This document shows, one piece after another, positions 24,798 through 33,720 of a stretch of DNA of 64,000 nt (positions are counted from its first letter, which is position 1; every line of letters starts with the position of its first letter). Under the pieces are notes generated by a model. That model was not told the DNA's origin, did no database searches, and saw only the letters and a list, made by a program, of their open reading frames with translations. The stretch is from Brevundimonas sp. AJA228-03 (GTDB lineage: Bacteria > Pseudomonadota > Alphaproteobacteria > Caulobacterales > Caulobacteraceae). The DNA lies in NCBI RefSeq assembly GCF_017795885.1, contig NZ_CP059297.1, forward strand, positions 1,741,001-1,805,000, given 5' to 3'. The translations under genes were made by a program, and so were the position numbers.

Positions 24798-25724
24798 TCA
24801 GCGCAGCCTTGCCGTGATTTTGGCGTGGGGACCCGCCACCTGGGCCGCCCAGGCTTCGGCGGCGTCGACAAAGTCGTAGTCGACATAGTCCACAGTGATG
24901 GCGTCGTCCTTCTGCATCGCCAGCAGCCGGTGCCATATCGCCTCGCGGTCCGCAGGCGGTCGCTGCCCGGTGCCGATACAGGTCAGGGTTCGAAACAGCA
25001 GATCGCCGATATTCAGTTCAACAGTGCGACCGGCTCCGGTCCCGATCGTGATCAGGCGCGCCCCCCATCTGGTGGCCTTCACTGCGGACAGGAAGGGCTG
25101 GCCGAACACCAGATCGAGGACCACGTCGAACCCGTCTCCGCCCGATGCAGCCTTCAGGGTTTCGGTGTCGTTCTGGCCACCCATGGCCACGACAGCGTCC
25201 GCAAGGCCCCGTTCCATCAAACGGTCCAGACCCGCCTGACTGCGGGCCGCAGCCACAACCCGACCGGCACCAAGCCTTCTGGCGAGTTGCAGTCCGATCT
25301 GCCCAAGCACACCCGTGGCGCCAAGGATCAGAACGCTTTCGCCCGGCTGGATTTGTGCTGCTTCCAGCGGGATCAGGATGCCTGTTCCCGCAATGCCCAT
25401 TGTGATCGCAGTGCGGTCGTCGATGTCGTCAGGCACATCCCAGACTTCGGCGACGGGAACGATGGTTTTTTCGGCCCATGCCCCCCAGGGCGCGACGGAT
25501 CGCTCGCCGAAGTATACACGACGTCCATCCTCGGCCCGGCCAACGCCTTCGCCGCGGATCACGCATGGATACTGAACGCCAAGGCGATAAGCCCCCAGCA
25601 CGTCCCATCCCCCGAGCCCGGCCGTATCGACCGTGATGAAAACCGATCCCTCCTGAGGCGTCGGGTCCGGAAAGTCCTGCAGGACCGGGGCGATTCCATT
25701 GCCTGAAATGACGGCAGCGCGCAT
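24798..25724 (-). CDS. Zinc-free MDR family alcohol dehydrogenase/quinone reductase-like protein
   Basis: A 308-residue medium-chain reductase. The nucleotide-binding segment LILGATGVLGQIGLQLARRLGAGRVV (in two parts around the GATGVLG turn) is clear, and no zinc-binding Cys cluster is seen. The N-terminal domain has PCVIRGEGVG, corresponding to the conserved GxExxG region. It lies 88 bp after the Rieske beta subunit on the same strand, so it probably belongs to that operon and may reduce a double bond or quinone in the ring-oxidation route. The ATG at 25724 matches the start of homology; the longer upstream frame is not credible. Confidence 0.9.
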   Translation of the reverse strand: MRAAVISGNGIAPVLQDFPDPTPQEGSVFITVDTAGLGGWDVLGAYRLGVQYPCVIRGEGVGRAEDGRRVYFGERSVAPWGAWAEKTIVPVAEVWDVPDDIDDRTAITMGIAGTGILIPLEAAQIQPGESVLILGATGVLGQIGLQLARRLGAGRVVAAARSQAGLDRLMERGLADAVVAMGGQNDTETLKAASGGDGFDVVLDLVFGQPFLSAVKATRWGARLITIGTGAGRTVELNIGDLLFRTLTCIGTGQRPPADREAIWHRLLAMQKDDAITVDYVDYDFVDAAEAWAAQVAGPHAKITARLR

Positions 25725-25812
25725 GGCTGGGAGTCCTTGGATCGGGGGGTTTGGGTCGCGCGTCGGCATCCGCCCGGCGAACCCGGCGGTTCCGACCCTG
25801 CAGGCCCTCAGG

Positions 25813-26394
25813 TCAGAGGAAGATGGCGAGGTTCGGGAATCCCAGAACGGTTTGATCAACGATGATCTCGCGGCGCGCCAGCTTGAAGCCATCGTCATAG
25901 CGACGCAGCAAGTCATGCCGGACGCAACTGAGCATCAGCAGGGTCGTCTCGTCGAAACGACTACGGCTGCACAGCAGGTAGCTTTTCACCTCGAACTCGT
26001 CCGGATCGTCTGTGGACTCGACGAGGATGTTGGTCACCAGCCGCCGGGTGCGCGAGGGCGGGTCTTCCGCCCAGGCGCTCTTGGTGTCGGTAATGCGACC
26101 GACGCGGCCCCGGATCGACGCATAGGTCTCGTCAAAATGCATCACGGTCCGGACGATCGACTGCGCGTGCTGGGCCAGAGACCGGGTCTGGCGCACCGGG
26201 CAGGTATAGCGAAGGTCGGTGTCGAGCCGTGCGACCCATTCCTTCAGGCGGATCTCGTCCAGCAGCCAGGCCTCCTCATAGAGGAACTCGGCAATCTGGT
26301 TATAGGCAGCCGATCCGACCGGAACGCGGTTGGGTCGGAACGGGGCCTCCTCGGCGACGCTGACGTCGGTGGGGATGACGGCGTTCATGGTCAT
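25813..26394 (-). CDS. Aromatic ring-hydroxylating dioxygenase, beta subunit
   Basis: A 193-residue SnoaL/NTF2-fold small subunit of a Rieske non-heme iron oxygenase. Recognisable blocks are FLYEEAWLLDEIRLKEWVA near residue 37 and the C-terminal LARREIIVDQTVL characteristic of BphA2/HcaF-type subunits. It has a structural role in the alpha3beta3 hexamer. It follows the alpha-subunit gene with 31 bp between and must be cotranscribed with it. Confidence 0.95.
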   Translation of the reverse strand: MTMNAVIPTDVSVAEEAPFRPNRVPVGSAAYNQIAEFLYEEAWLLDEIRLKEWVARLDTDLRYTCPVRQTRSLAQHAQSIVRTVMHFDETYASIRGRVGRITDTKSAWAEDPPSRTRRLVTNILVESTDDPDEFEVKSYLLCSRSRFDETTLLMLSCVRHDLLRRYDDGFKLARREIIVDQTVLGFPNLAIFL

Positions 26395-26425
26395 GACAAT
26401 GTGATCCTGATGATGTCGGCGATGA

Positions 26426-27802
26426 TCAAGCGGGGGCGTTCATCAGGTCGCGATAGGCCAACCACCAGTTCCACTGCGTGTCGTCCTTGGTGAAGCCTTC
26501 ATAGACAAGGGCCGGGCCGGGCCAGTCGGGCCGGGGTGGCGTGGTGCAGACGGCCTGGTACTTCATCGTGATATTGCGTGCCGCTGCCCCCTTGGCTGTC
26601 TGGGTGATGTGGGGCCAGGTATCCGAGTCGTCCTGCTCGACCATGCCCGAGGTGCCCAGCATCCTGACGGCGAACTGCAGCGCCTTCTGCTTGTGTTCTT
26701 CAGGCGCGTCCTTTTCGGCCAGGATATAGTTGCAGAACTCAAGCTCGTCCGGACCCTTGGGAATATAGGTATGCAACGAGGTGAGGCCGATGATTTCCCC
26801 ATCTGGCTGCGGCACATAGATGAAGGCGATCAGCACGTTGGGGAACATGCCGCCCACCTGGGGAGGGCTGTCGACCAGCAGGCCCAGCTGCTCGGGCGTG
26901 AGGTTGCGCATCAGCTCCGGCAGCATCTCCTTGGTGACACCCGGAGGGGGTACGATGGCGAGCTTTTCGGCAATCGTCAGATTGCCGTCGCGGAATCCGG
27001 CGGCCTGTTTGAACTTGTTGGCGGCCGGCATGCAGCGAAGGGCATGGCCCTGAAGCGAACCGACCTCGGTGCCGTACATCGAGGTGGTCAGGTCGCCGTC
27101 GCCGAATTTGGCAAATTCGCCGAGCCAGCGGTGCAGGGTCAGGGTGTGGAAACCATCTGCAGCGGACTGCTCGCAGGCCGTCTTCCAGTTGGCCTTGATG
27201 GTGAAGCGCTGCGGAGGCCCCAGGACTTCAAGCCCCTTGTCCGTCCGGCAGAACAGCATGTCGTAGTACCATTTCATTTCGCCTAGGAACTCGTCGAACG
27301 ACGGCCCCTCGAAATTCCATGTGGCAAAGATCAGCCCGCCGTAGAGGTGGACCCGTGCCTGGGTCAGTCCGAGCTTTTCCTTGGGCAGCATTGAGCCATG
27401 CATCTGTTCGGCGGCAACAGGGGCACCGATGAAGTCGCCGTCATTCTTGAAGGCCCAGCCGTGGTAGATGCAGGTGTGGACCTTGGCGTTGCCCGCGTCG
27501 TTTACACATACGCGCATGCCCCGGTGCGGGCAGACGTTCAGCATCACCTTGATGGTTCCGTCCTTCTGACGCGTGATGAGAACCGGGTCCGAACCCATCA
27601 GCCGTGTGATGAAATCGCCCGAGTTCGGAATCTCGCTTTCATGGCCCAGGAGTAGCCAAGTCTTCCCGAACACCTTGCGCATTTCGATGTCGTAAAGCTC
27701 GGGATCAGAGATCGCGCGCAACTGCACTTCCCGGGTCTGGACGTTGATCAGGTCGTCGATTGTCGTCCCGTCCGAAAGCGTCGTCCGTGTCCGGTCCAGC
27801 AT
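26426..27802 (-). CDS. Aromatic ring-hydroxylating dioxygenase, alpha subunit (Rieske)
   Basis: A 458-residue catalytic subunit. The Rieske [2Fe-2S] ligands are Cys91 and His93 (CPHRG) and Cys111 and His114 (CIYHGW). The mononuclear iron site is seen as Asp216 and His219/His224 in AADGFHTLTLH, with the third carboxylate ligand likely in QDDSDTW. It would install a cis-diol, or demethylate or hydroxylate an arene, with O2. The start at 27802 is chosen over two upstream ATGs because GGAGGA lies 6 bp before it. The gene is divergent from the ferredoxin gene. No ferredoxin reductase is seen in the window. Confidence 0.96.
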   Translation of the reverse strand: MLDRTRTTLSDGTTIDDLINVQTREVQLRAISDPELYDIEMRKVFGKTWLLLGHESEIPNSGDFITRLMGSDPVLITRQKDGTIKVMLNVCPHRGMRVCVNDAGNAKVHTCIYHGWAFKNDGDFIGAPVAAEQMHGSMLPKEKLGLTQARVHLYGGLIFATWNFEGPSFDEFLGEMKWYYDMLFCRTDKGLEVLGPPQRFTIKANWKTACEQSAADGFHTLTLHRWLGEFAKFGDGDLTTSMYGTEVGSLQGHALRCMPAANKFKQAAGFRDGNLTIAEKLAIVPPPGVTKEMLPELMRNLTPEQLGLLVDSPPQVGGMFPNVLIAFIYVPQPDGEIIGLTSLHTYIPKGPDELEFCNYILAEKDAPEEHKQKALQFAVRMLGTSGMVEQDDSDTWPHITQTAKGAAARNITMKYQAVCTTPPRPDWPGPALVYEGFTKDDTQWNWWLAYRDLMNAPA

Positions 27803-27949
27803 GTTGTCCTCCGCAGCGTCTTGCGCCATATAATTTTGAACAGAGGTGGCATTTCTGTATCGAAAATGCAACTCTTCGATTCAGTGAGGAATGACAGACC
27901 CTGGGTCCCCGGAGAAGTCCCCAAGGGACACCCGGCAAGGAGGAAAATG
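27803..27949. promoter_or_regulatory. Divergent promoter region between Rieske oxygenase and ferredoxin operons
   Basis: The 147 bp carry an AT-rich core around 27830-27870 and degenerate half-sites of the shared motif: CAGAG at 27841-27845 and TTCTG at 27853-27857 (spacing of seven rather than five), with GAAAA at 27862-27866. This is the weakest of the reported copies. Confidence 0.35.
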
Positions 27950-28168
27950 ATGAGTTCAGAAGCGATCGCCCATCGTGTCGTCGCTGATCGTAGCGCCTGC
28001 TGCGGCTATGGGACCTGCGTCGAGATTTGCCCGGAGCTGTATCAACTCCAGGGCGGACTGATCGTCCTGACCCGGGATGTGGTGCCGCCGGAATGGCTCG
28101 AGCGCGCCATCGAGGGTGCCGAGTCCTGCCCTCAGTCGGCCATCGTCGTGGAACCGGTCGCGGCATGA
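27950..28168 (+). CDS. Ferredoxin ([3Fe-4S]-type, P450-associated family)
   Basis: A 72-residue ferredoxin. Cys ligands are in ACCGYGTCVEICPE (C-x5-C-x3-C pattern with one extra adjacent Cys) and in the distal SCPQSAI. This arrangement is that of small 3Fe-4S or 3Fe/4Fe ferredoxins donating electrons to P450s and some Rieske oxygenases. AAGGAGGA lies 6 bp before the ATG at 27950; a second ATG three bases earlier is also possible. Its stop overlaps the transporter start (ATGA). Whether it serves the P450 at 22.3 kb, the Rieske oxygenase, or both is open. Confidence 0.93.
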   Translation: MSSEAIAHRVVADRSACCGYGTCVEICPELYQLQGGLIVLTRDVVPPEWLERAIEGAESCPQSAIVVEPVAA

Positions 28169-29547
28169 CCGAAGCCACTGCCTCAGGCTCTCCGGCTACA
28201 GCCCCCGCCAAGGGCAAGCCGAAAGGCCTGCTGTCCCTTTCGCTCATGGGGATTCCCCTGACGGCCCTTTCCCTGCCGCTGGTGGTCATGATCCCTGAGC
28301 ATTATGCCACGGTGCTGGGGTTGCCGCTGGCTGTGGTCGGCCTGATCTTCACCAGCGTCCGCATCTTCGACATCGTCGTCGACCCTCTGCTGGGCGCGGC
28401 CATGGACAGGACGCGGAGCCGGTGGGGTCGCTATCGGCCCTGGCTCATTTTCGGAGCCCCGGCCTTGATGCTGGCCGTCTATCTCCTGTTCATGGCCAGC
28501 CCTGGGGTCGGTCCGATCTATCTGCTGCTGACCCTGACAGCGGCTTTCCTTGGCTGGTCGATCCTGTCTCTGGCCCAACTGGCCCTCGCGTCGGGACTGG
28601 CCGGCAGCTACGATGACCGGTCGAAGGTCTATGCCTGGCTGCAGTTCGCGTCGCTACTCGGGATTCTGACGGTGATGGGCTTTCCGCTGCTGCTGAAGTC
28701 CATCGGCGACACCGGGATGGCACCGACCCAGATCATGGGCTGGATCATCATTATTCTGATGGCTCCTGCGGTGGCTCTCGCTGCCTGGCGTGTCCCGGAA
28801 GCCGCGTTGGTCGCCCAGAAACACATCGTTGGCCTGAAGGAGTATCTGGCCGTTGTCAGGCGCAAGGCCGTGTTCCGCATCGCCGCAATCGATCTTCTGT
28901 TTGGGCTTGGCTTCGGCACGGCGTCGGCCATGCTTGTCTTCTTTGTAACGGCCGCAAAGGGTCTGGATCGCAGCGCGGTTGGCGTTGTCCTGATTGCGCA
29001 GGTCGTCACGGCCATGATCACCGTGCCGGCCGTGGCCTTGCTTGCCCGGAAGCTGGACAAGCACATCGCCCTCGGCATCTCCGGCCTGCTGGCTGCGATC
29101 GTCAGCGTGGCGTTTGTCTTTGTGCCGGACGGCAGCCTTCTGGCCGTGTCGCTGGGCATGATGGGTTGGGGACTGTCCTTCGGTGCCTTCAATCTTCTGC
29201 CTCGCGCCATGATGGCGGATGCAGGCGATGAGCTGCGGCTCGAAAGCGGGTCTGACCAGACGGGGGTCCTTTTTGCCCTGCTGATCAGCAGCTGGAAGCT
29301 GGGGGGCGCGCTTGCGGTTGGTCTCTCCTTCGTGGCGCTGGCCCTTGTCGGCTACAAGCCCGCCCTGATGATGAACAACACGCCCGAGGCGATTGCGGGC
29401 CTCGAGATGGTGTTCGCGGGCCCTTCGGCCCTGCTGTTCCTTCTCGGTGCCTGGTTGGCCTTCACCTATCCGCTGACCCGGGACAGGCACGCCGTTATCC
29501 GAGCCGAGCTTGATGCCCGTGATGCCCGATCTGAGGTGATCGCATGA
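28165..29547 (+). CDS. MFS transporter, GPH (glycoside-pentoside-hexuronide:cation symporter) family
   Basis: A 460-residue inner-membrane protein with about twelve transmembrane segments. The GPH signature DPLLGAAMDRTRSRWGRYRPW follows the second segment (residues approx. 72-92). GPH carriers usually import sugars with Na+ or H+, but relatives in catabolic clusters are linked to aromatics and other acids. The ATG at 28165 overlaps the ferredoxin stop and its own stop overlaps the next SDR start, so it is embedded in a coupled operon. Cargo here is probably the growth substrate or an intermediate (inference). Confidence 0.93.
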   Translation: MTEATASGSPATAPAKGKPKGLLSLSLMGIPLTALSLPLVVMIPEHYATVLGLPLAVVGLIFTSVRIFDIVVDPLLGAAMDRTRSRWGRYRPWLIFGAPALMLAVYLLFMASPGVGPIYLLLTLTAAFLGWSILSLAQLALASGLAGSYDDRSKVYAWLQFASLLGILTVMGFPLLLKSIGDTGMAPTQIMGWIIIILMAPAVALAAWRVPEAALVAQKHIVGLKEYLAVVRRKAVFRIAAIDLLFGLGFGTASAMLVFFVTAAKGLDRSAVGVVLIAQVVTAMITVPAVALLARKLDKHIALGISGLLAAIVSVAFVFVPDGSLLAVSLGMMGWGLSFGAFNLLPRAMMADAGDELRLESGSDQTGVLFALLISSWKLGGALAVGLSFVALALVGYKPALMMNNTPEAIAGLEMVFAGPSALLFLLGAWLAFTYPLTRDRHAVIRAELDARDARSEVIA

Positions 29548-30302
29548 GCGGGCGTCTGGAAGGCCGCGTCGCTCTGATCTCCGGCACCGGGGGAGGGCAG
29601 GGGCGTGCAGCGGCACTGAGGTTCATCCAGGACGGTGCCATTGTCGTGGGCTGCGATGTGGATGGCGATGCTGGTGCAGAGACCGCGCGCCTGGTGCAGG
29701 CGGCCGGCGGCGTGATGACGACCAAAGTCTGCGATCTTGGTGATCCCGAGGGTGCGCAAGCGTGGATCGATCAGGCCATCGCGGATCATGGCCGGATCGA
29801 TATCGTCTATAACAATGCCTCGGCAGCGCGGTTTGGATCGATCATGGACCTGTCGGTCGAGGATTGGCGATTCACGATCCGGAACGAGCTCGACCTCGTG
29901 TTCCTGACGACCAAATACGCCTGGCCGCACCTCTCCAGACAGGGAGGCGCCATCATCAATGTCGCCTCGACCGCCGGCTGGCAGGGCTCGCGGGGCAATG
30001 GAACCATCGCTCACAACGCCACCAAGGGCGGAGTCATCGCGATGACCCGTCAGATGGCGCTGGAGGGAGCCCCGCACGGCATCCGGGCAAACTCCATAAG
30101 CCCGGGTTTCATCATCACTCCGGGCACCCGCGCCTTTGTCGAGAATCCCGCTGTCCGCGCACAGCTTACCGGCTCGATCCCCTTGGCCCGCCCGGGCGAG
30201 CCGGAGGACGTGGTTGGCATGGCGGCATTCCTGGCTTCGGACGAGGCTGCCTTCATTACGGGTGCCGACATTATCATCGATGGCGGCACGACCGCCTGCT
30301 AG
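29544..30302 (+). CDS. SDR family oxidoreductase with His at the catalytic Tyr position
   Basis: A 252-residue SDR. Cofactor motif SGTGGGQGRA, NNAS, and the catalytic Ser in NVASTAG are present, and the C-terminal FITGADIIIDGG is standard. At the YxxxK site it reads HNATK: Lys is kept but Tyr is replaced by His. If this is not a sequencing error, the enzyme either uses another proton relay or is a non-dehydrogenase homologue. It is translationally coupled to the transporter (ATGA) and lies 27 bp before the extradiol dioxygenase gene. A dihydrodiol dehydrogenase role would be expected from context but is uncertain with this substitution. Confidence 0.92.
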   Translation: MSGRLEGRVALISGTGGGQGRAAALRFIQDGAIVVGCDVDGDAGAETARLVQAAGGVMTTKVCDLGDPEGAQAWIDQAIADHGRIDIVYNNASAARFGSIMDLSVEDWRFTIRNELDLVFLTTKYAWPHLSRQGGAIINVASTAGWQGSRGNGTIAHNATKGGVIAMTRQMALEGAPHGIRANSISPGFIITPGTRAFVENPAVRAQLTGSIPLARPGEPEDVVGMAAFLASDEAAFITGADIIIDGGTTAC

Positions 30303-30329
30303 CCAAACCAACGACATGAGGACCTGACC

Positions 30330-31244
30330 ATGGATATCCGGGGTATCGGCTATCTGGGCTTTGAAAGCCCCAACATCGAAGCCTGGCGCAGCTACGGCCC
30401 GGAGGTGCTGGGCCTTGCCATCGCGCCGTCTCCGGAAGACGAGCCGGATGCGCTTTATCTGAAGATGGACGACCGTCGCTACCGGTTTGCCTTCCAGCCC
30501 GGACCGATCGACAAAATCGCCTATATCGGCTGGGAGTGCATCAACCGGATCGCCTTCGAAAAGGCGGTGAAGCGGCTCCAGGACGCGGGGATCGCCGTCG
30601 AGCTCGGAAGCGACGACCTGAAGGCACGCCGCGCCGTCCGCGATGTGGTCCGGTTCAAGGACCCGGTCGGCTATCAGTACGAACTCTTCTACGGCCAGAA
30701 GGGTGAACCGGATTCCTTCGTGCCCGGACGTCGTCATGGCGGCTTCAACACCTATGGCAGGGGCTTTGGCCACGTCGTTCTGATCACGCCCGAGTATGGA
30801 CCGGAACTCGACGATTTCCTCGTCAATCTCATGGGCTTCCAATGGTACGGGTCGGGTGCCGGAAAGGGCAAGACGGGCTTCTATCGCGCCGGACTCAACA
30901 ATCTGACCAGCCATGACATCGGTTATGGCCTCGCGCCTGGTCGAATGGGCATCCAGCACATCGGATTGCTGACCGGTGACCTGCGGGACGTCGGCGAGAC
31001 ATGGGACATCGTCAACAAGCGTCAGATCCCTGTCCAGATGACGCTGGGTCAGCACACCCAGGACCCGCATTTCTCCTTCTATCATTTCAGCCCTTCGGGA
31101 TTTGCGGTGGAGGTGATCGCCGAGACCCACCCCTGGCCGGGCGATCCGTTCGAACTCAATGCCGAACGCCTGAGCTATTGGGGTCACGATCTCGTCGGGC
31201 CGATCCTCGGCTCGACCGTGCGTACGCCCGCGGAAGTGCTTTGA
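30330..31244 (+). CDS. Type I extradiol ring-cleavage dioxygenase (BphC-like)
   Basis: A 304-residue two-module VOC protein. The metal triad is His148, His210 and Glu261 and the acid/base residues are His195, His242 and Tyr251. All match the positions known for 2,3-dihydroxybiphenyl 1,2-dioxygenase (His146/His210/Glu260, with His195, His241 and Tyr250) to within two residues. It should cleave a catecholic ring next to the hydroxyls using Fe(II) or Mn(II) and O2. It overlaps the next SDR start by one base. The expected next enzyme, an alpha/beta-fold meta-cleavage product hydrolase, is not in the operon. Confidence 0.95.
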   Translation: MDIRGIGYLGFESPNIEAWRSYGPEVLGLAIAPSPEDEPDALYLKMDDRRYRFAFQPGPIDKIAYIGWECINRIAFEKAVKRLQDAGIAVELGSDDLKARRAVRDVVRFKDPVGYQYELFYGQKGEPDSFVPGRRHGGFNTYGRGFGHVVLITPEYGPELDDFLVNLMGFQWYGSGAGKGKTGFYRAGLNNLTSHDIGYGLAPGRMGIQHIGLLTGDLRDVGETWDIVNKRQIPVQMTLGQHTQDPHFSFYHFSPSGFAVEVIAETHPWPGDPFELNAERLSYWGHDLVGPILGSTVRTPAEVL

Positions 31245-32056
31245 TGGGCTTGCTGGACGGCAAGGTCGCCCTGGTCACCGGCGGCGGCGGCGGCATCGGA
31301 CGGGGCATCGCCCGCAAATTCATCCGGGAGGGGGCGACCGTCGTCGTTGCCGAGTTCAACGATGAGTATTGCGCCTCGATCAAGCAGGAACTGACCGTAG
31401 AGCTCGGCGGCCGCGCCGAGGTCATCAAGGCAGATGTTCGCGTCAAGGAACAGATCCAGGGTGCGGTCGAACGGACCGTGGACCTGTTCGGCGGCATCGA
31501 TATCCTGGTCAACAACGCCTTCACGCTCAGTCCCAAGGTGCTGCTCGAGCAGAAGACCGACGACATGCTGGATGCCACCCTGCACTCGGGGCTTTGGGCC
31601 GGCTGGTGGTCGATGCAGGCAGCGCGGCCTCACATGGTGGCCCGTGGCGGCGGGTCGATCATCAACTTCTATTCGATCGACGTGGAGACGGCCGCCTGGC
31701 TGAACTCCGACTACAACATCACCAAGTCGGCCTTGCGCGGCCTGACCCGCAGCGCGGCGCACGAGTGGGGACGGTTCAACATCCGGGTGAACCTGCTGTC
31801 GCCGGCAGCCATGGGGACAGTGTTTCACCGCATGGCCGAGGCCATGCCCGGCTTCGCCGAGATGGCGGCGTCGCGCAAGCCGTTGTTGCGGAACGGGGAT
31901 CCCGAGGAGGACATCGCGCCTGTCGCCGTGTTTCTGGCATCCGACATGTCGCGCTTCGTCACGGGCGAGATGATCAACGTTGACGGGGGGCTGCACATGC
32001 CGGGCTATCAGTCACGGCCCGCCAATGTTGCCGAGCTTGAACAACAGGGCTGCTGA
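31244..32056 (+). CDS. SDR family oxidoreductase
   Basis: A 270-residue classical SDR with TGGGGGIGRG, NNAF in place of NNAG, catalytic Ser in NFYSID and YNITK as the Tyr/Lys pair. The C-terminus has FVTGEMINVDGG. The ATG shares its A with the stop of the extradiol dioxygenase gene (TGATG), implying coupled translation. It is the first of three consecutive SDR genes. Substrate not evident. Confidence 0.94.
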   Translation: MGLLDGKVALVTGGGGGIGRGIARKFIREGATVVVAEFNDEYCASIKQELTVELGGRAEVIKADVRVKEQIQGAVERTVDLFGGIDILVNNAFTLSPKVLLEQKTDDMLDATLHSGLWAGWWSMQAARPHMVARGGGSIINFYSIDVETAAWLNSDYNITKSALRGLTRSAAHEWGRFNIRVNLLSPAAMGTVFHRMAEAMPGFAEMAASRKPLLRNGDPEEDIAPVAVFLASDMSRFVTGEMINVDGGLHMPGYQSRPANVAELEQQGC

Positions 32057-32077
32057 AGCCGACGGGGGAGAGAAACC

Positions 32078-32905
32078 ATGGGATCGCTGGACGGGAAGGT
32101 GGCGCTTGTCACCGGAGCGGCGGGCTCGATCGGGTCGGAGACGGCCCTCGCCCTTGCCGAACAGGGTGCGCGCGTCGTGCTGACGGACCTGCGGGCTCCC
32201 GAGCTTCAGGCTGTGACCGACAGACTGAAGGGGCAGGGTTACGACGTCGCGTCTGTGGCCGGTGACATCACCGCCGAGGAAGACATCCGGGCGGTGGTCG
32301 ACTTTGCGACACAGACGTTCGGTGGGCTGGACATTCTCGACAACAACGCCGGCGCGACCGGCTTTTCTTCGCGCGATCTCGACATTCCCGACATGCCTGT
32401 CGAGCTATGGGATCAGGTCCAGGCCATCAATGTTCGCGCGCCGATGCTGTTCTGCAAATATACGATCCCGTCCATGCTGTCGCGCGGCGGCGGATCGATC
32501 ATCAACATTTCCTCGGGCCAGTCCCTGTCGGGCGATGTCAGCAATTTCGCCTATGCGGCCTCCAAGGCGGCGGTCAATGCCCTGACCCGGCATATGGCAA
32601 CAGGCTACAGCCCCAGGGGGATCCGGGTGAATGCCATCGCCGCCGGCCTCATCATCCAGCCCGGCCTTGAACAGCGGCTGCCAGCGCATATCCAGAACAT
32701 CTTTCTCAGCCATTGCCTCGTGCCGCGCCTCGGCGTGCCGCGCGATATCGCCAATATGGTCGTCTTCCTGGCGTCGGACCTCAGCGCCTATGTCACCGGC
32801 CAGATCCTTTCGGTCGACGGCGGCTTCACCGCCCATCTGCCCAGCGTGGCCGATATGCGACCCATCATCGACGGCATGAAGAAGGCACCCGGCCAATGGA
32901 GCTGA
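32078..32905 (+). CDS. SDR family oxidoreductase
   Basis: A 275-residue classical SDR: TGAAGSIGSE, Asp after the second strand (LTDLR) pointing to NAD(H), DNNAG, Ser in NISSGQS, YAASK, and YVTGQILSVDGG. About 20 extra residues follow the usual C-terminus. It starts 21 bp after the previous SDR with GGGGGAGA upstream, and overlaps the next SDR by 10 bp. Confidence 0.94.
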   Translation: MGSLDGKVALVTGAAGSIGSETALALAEQGARVVLTDLRAPELQAVTDRLKGQGYDVASVAGDITAEEDIRAVVDFATQTFGGLDILDNNAGATGFSSRDLDIPDMPVELWDQVQAINVRAPMLFCKYTIPSMLSRGGGSIINISSGQSLSGDVSNFAYAASKAAVNALTRHMATGYSPRGIRVNAIAAGLIIQPGLEQRLPAHIQNIFLSHCLVPRLGVPRDIANMVVFLASDLSAYVTGQILSVDGGFTAHLPSVADMRPIIDGMKKAPGQWS

Positions 32906-33609
32906 ACGGAAAGACCGTCGTCCTGACGGGGGCGTCCGCAGGCATCGGCGCCGCCACAGCGCTCGAACTCAGCCAGGCCGGCTGCAATCTGGTCCTGACC
33001 AGCCGCCGGATGGACAAGCTGGAGGCCCTCGCAGCCACCTTGCCGGGCCCCAGCGCGCTTCTGGCCGCCGACATCGCCGAGCCAGGCGTACCGGAGCAGC
33101 TTCTGGCCCTTGCCAAGGAACGGTTTGGCCGTGCCGATGTGGTCATCAACAACGCCGGCGTCATGGCTGTGGGCACGATGGACACCATCGACCTGGACGC
33201 CGTCAGCTACATGATCCGTGTGAATTTCGAGGCGGTTGTCCGAAGTTCCTACGTCTTCGCGCGCGAGTTCCGCGGGCAGTCGTCGGGCGCGATCATCAAT
33301 GTGTCGAGCATAAGCGCCTATCTGATCTCGCGCGCGGGCGGGGTCTATGGCGGGCTCAAGCACGCGCTGGAAGCCTTCACCCAGTCACTACGCATCGAAT
33401 TGGCGGGTACCGGCGTCAAGGTCGGCACCATCGCGCCGGGCTCCACCTCCAGCGAGATGTTCGACAAGATGATGGCAGCGGCCAAGGTCGAGTCACCCGT
33501 CGCCCTCGATCCGCAGGACGTGGCTCGCGCCATCCGCTTCATGCTCGAACAGCCGGATCGGGCCAACATCGCGCGACTGGCCCTCTATCCGCAGGGCGAG
33601 GGTCACTGA
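32896..33609 (+). CDS. SDR family oxidoreductase
   Basis: A 237-residue SDR of the shorter YdfG-like type: TGASAGIGAA, Arg in TSRRMDKL suggesting NADP(H), NNAG, Ser in NVSSISA and YGGLK. The C-terminal dimerisation block differs from the two preceding SDRs (LEQPDRANIARLALYP). It is the last gene of the seven-gene plus-strand operon that starts with the ferredoxin. A nested hairpin follows. Confidence 0.93.
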   Translation: MELNGKTVVLTGASAGIGAATALELSQAGCNLVLTSRRMDKLEALAATLPGPSALLAADIAEPGVPEQLLALAKERFGRADVVINNAGVMAVGTMDTIDLDAVSYMIRVNFEAVVRSSYVFAREFRGQSSGAIINVSSISAYLISRAGGVYGGLKHALEAFTQSLRIELAGTGVKVGTIAPGSTSSEMFDKMMAAAKVESPVALDPQDVARAIRFMLEQPDRANIARLALYPQGEGH

Positions 33610-33612
33610 AGA

Positions 33613-33664
33613 GGGAGCGTCGCAGGGAATCCGATCGAGATTCCCCGGGCCCTTTGATGCTCCC
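33613..33664. terminator. Nested hairpin between convergent SDR genes
   Basis: An inner perfect stem GGGAATC/GATTCCC (33625-33631 with 33639-33645) lies within an outer pair GGGAGC/GCTCCC (33613-33618 with 33659-33664). It starts just after the operon's last stop codon. No T-run follows, so termination is only likely, not certain. Confidence 0.5.
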
Positions 33665-33720
33665 GCCGCTCCGCGAATGCGGATTCGGCACCCCTCCCGG
33701 GGACGGACTGCCCTTCCGGC

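Noticed and set aside
29466-31187. A 573-codon antisense frame over the SDR and extradiol dioxygenase genes
   Set aside because: The plus-strand genes have intact catalytic residues and coupled starts; the antisense product is low-complexity and without motifs.
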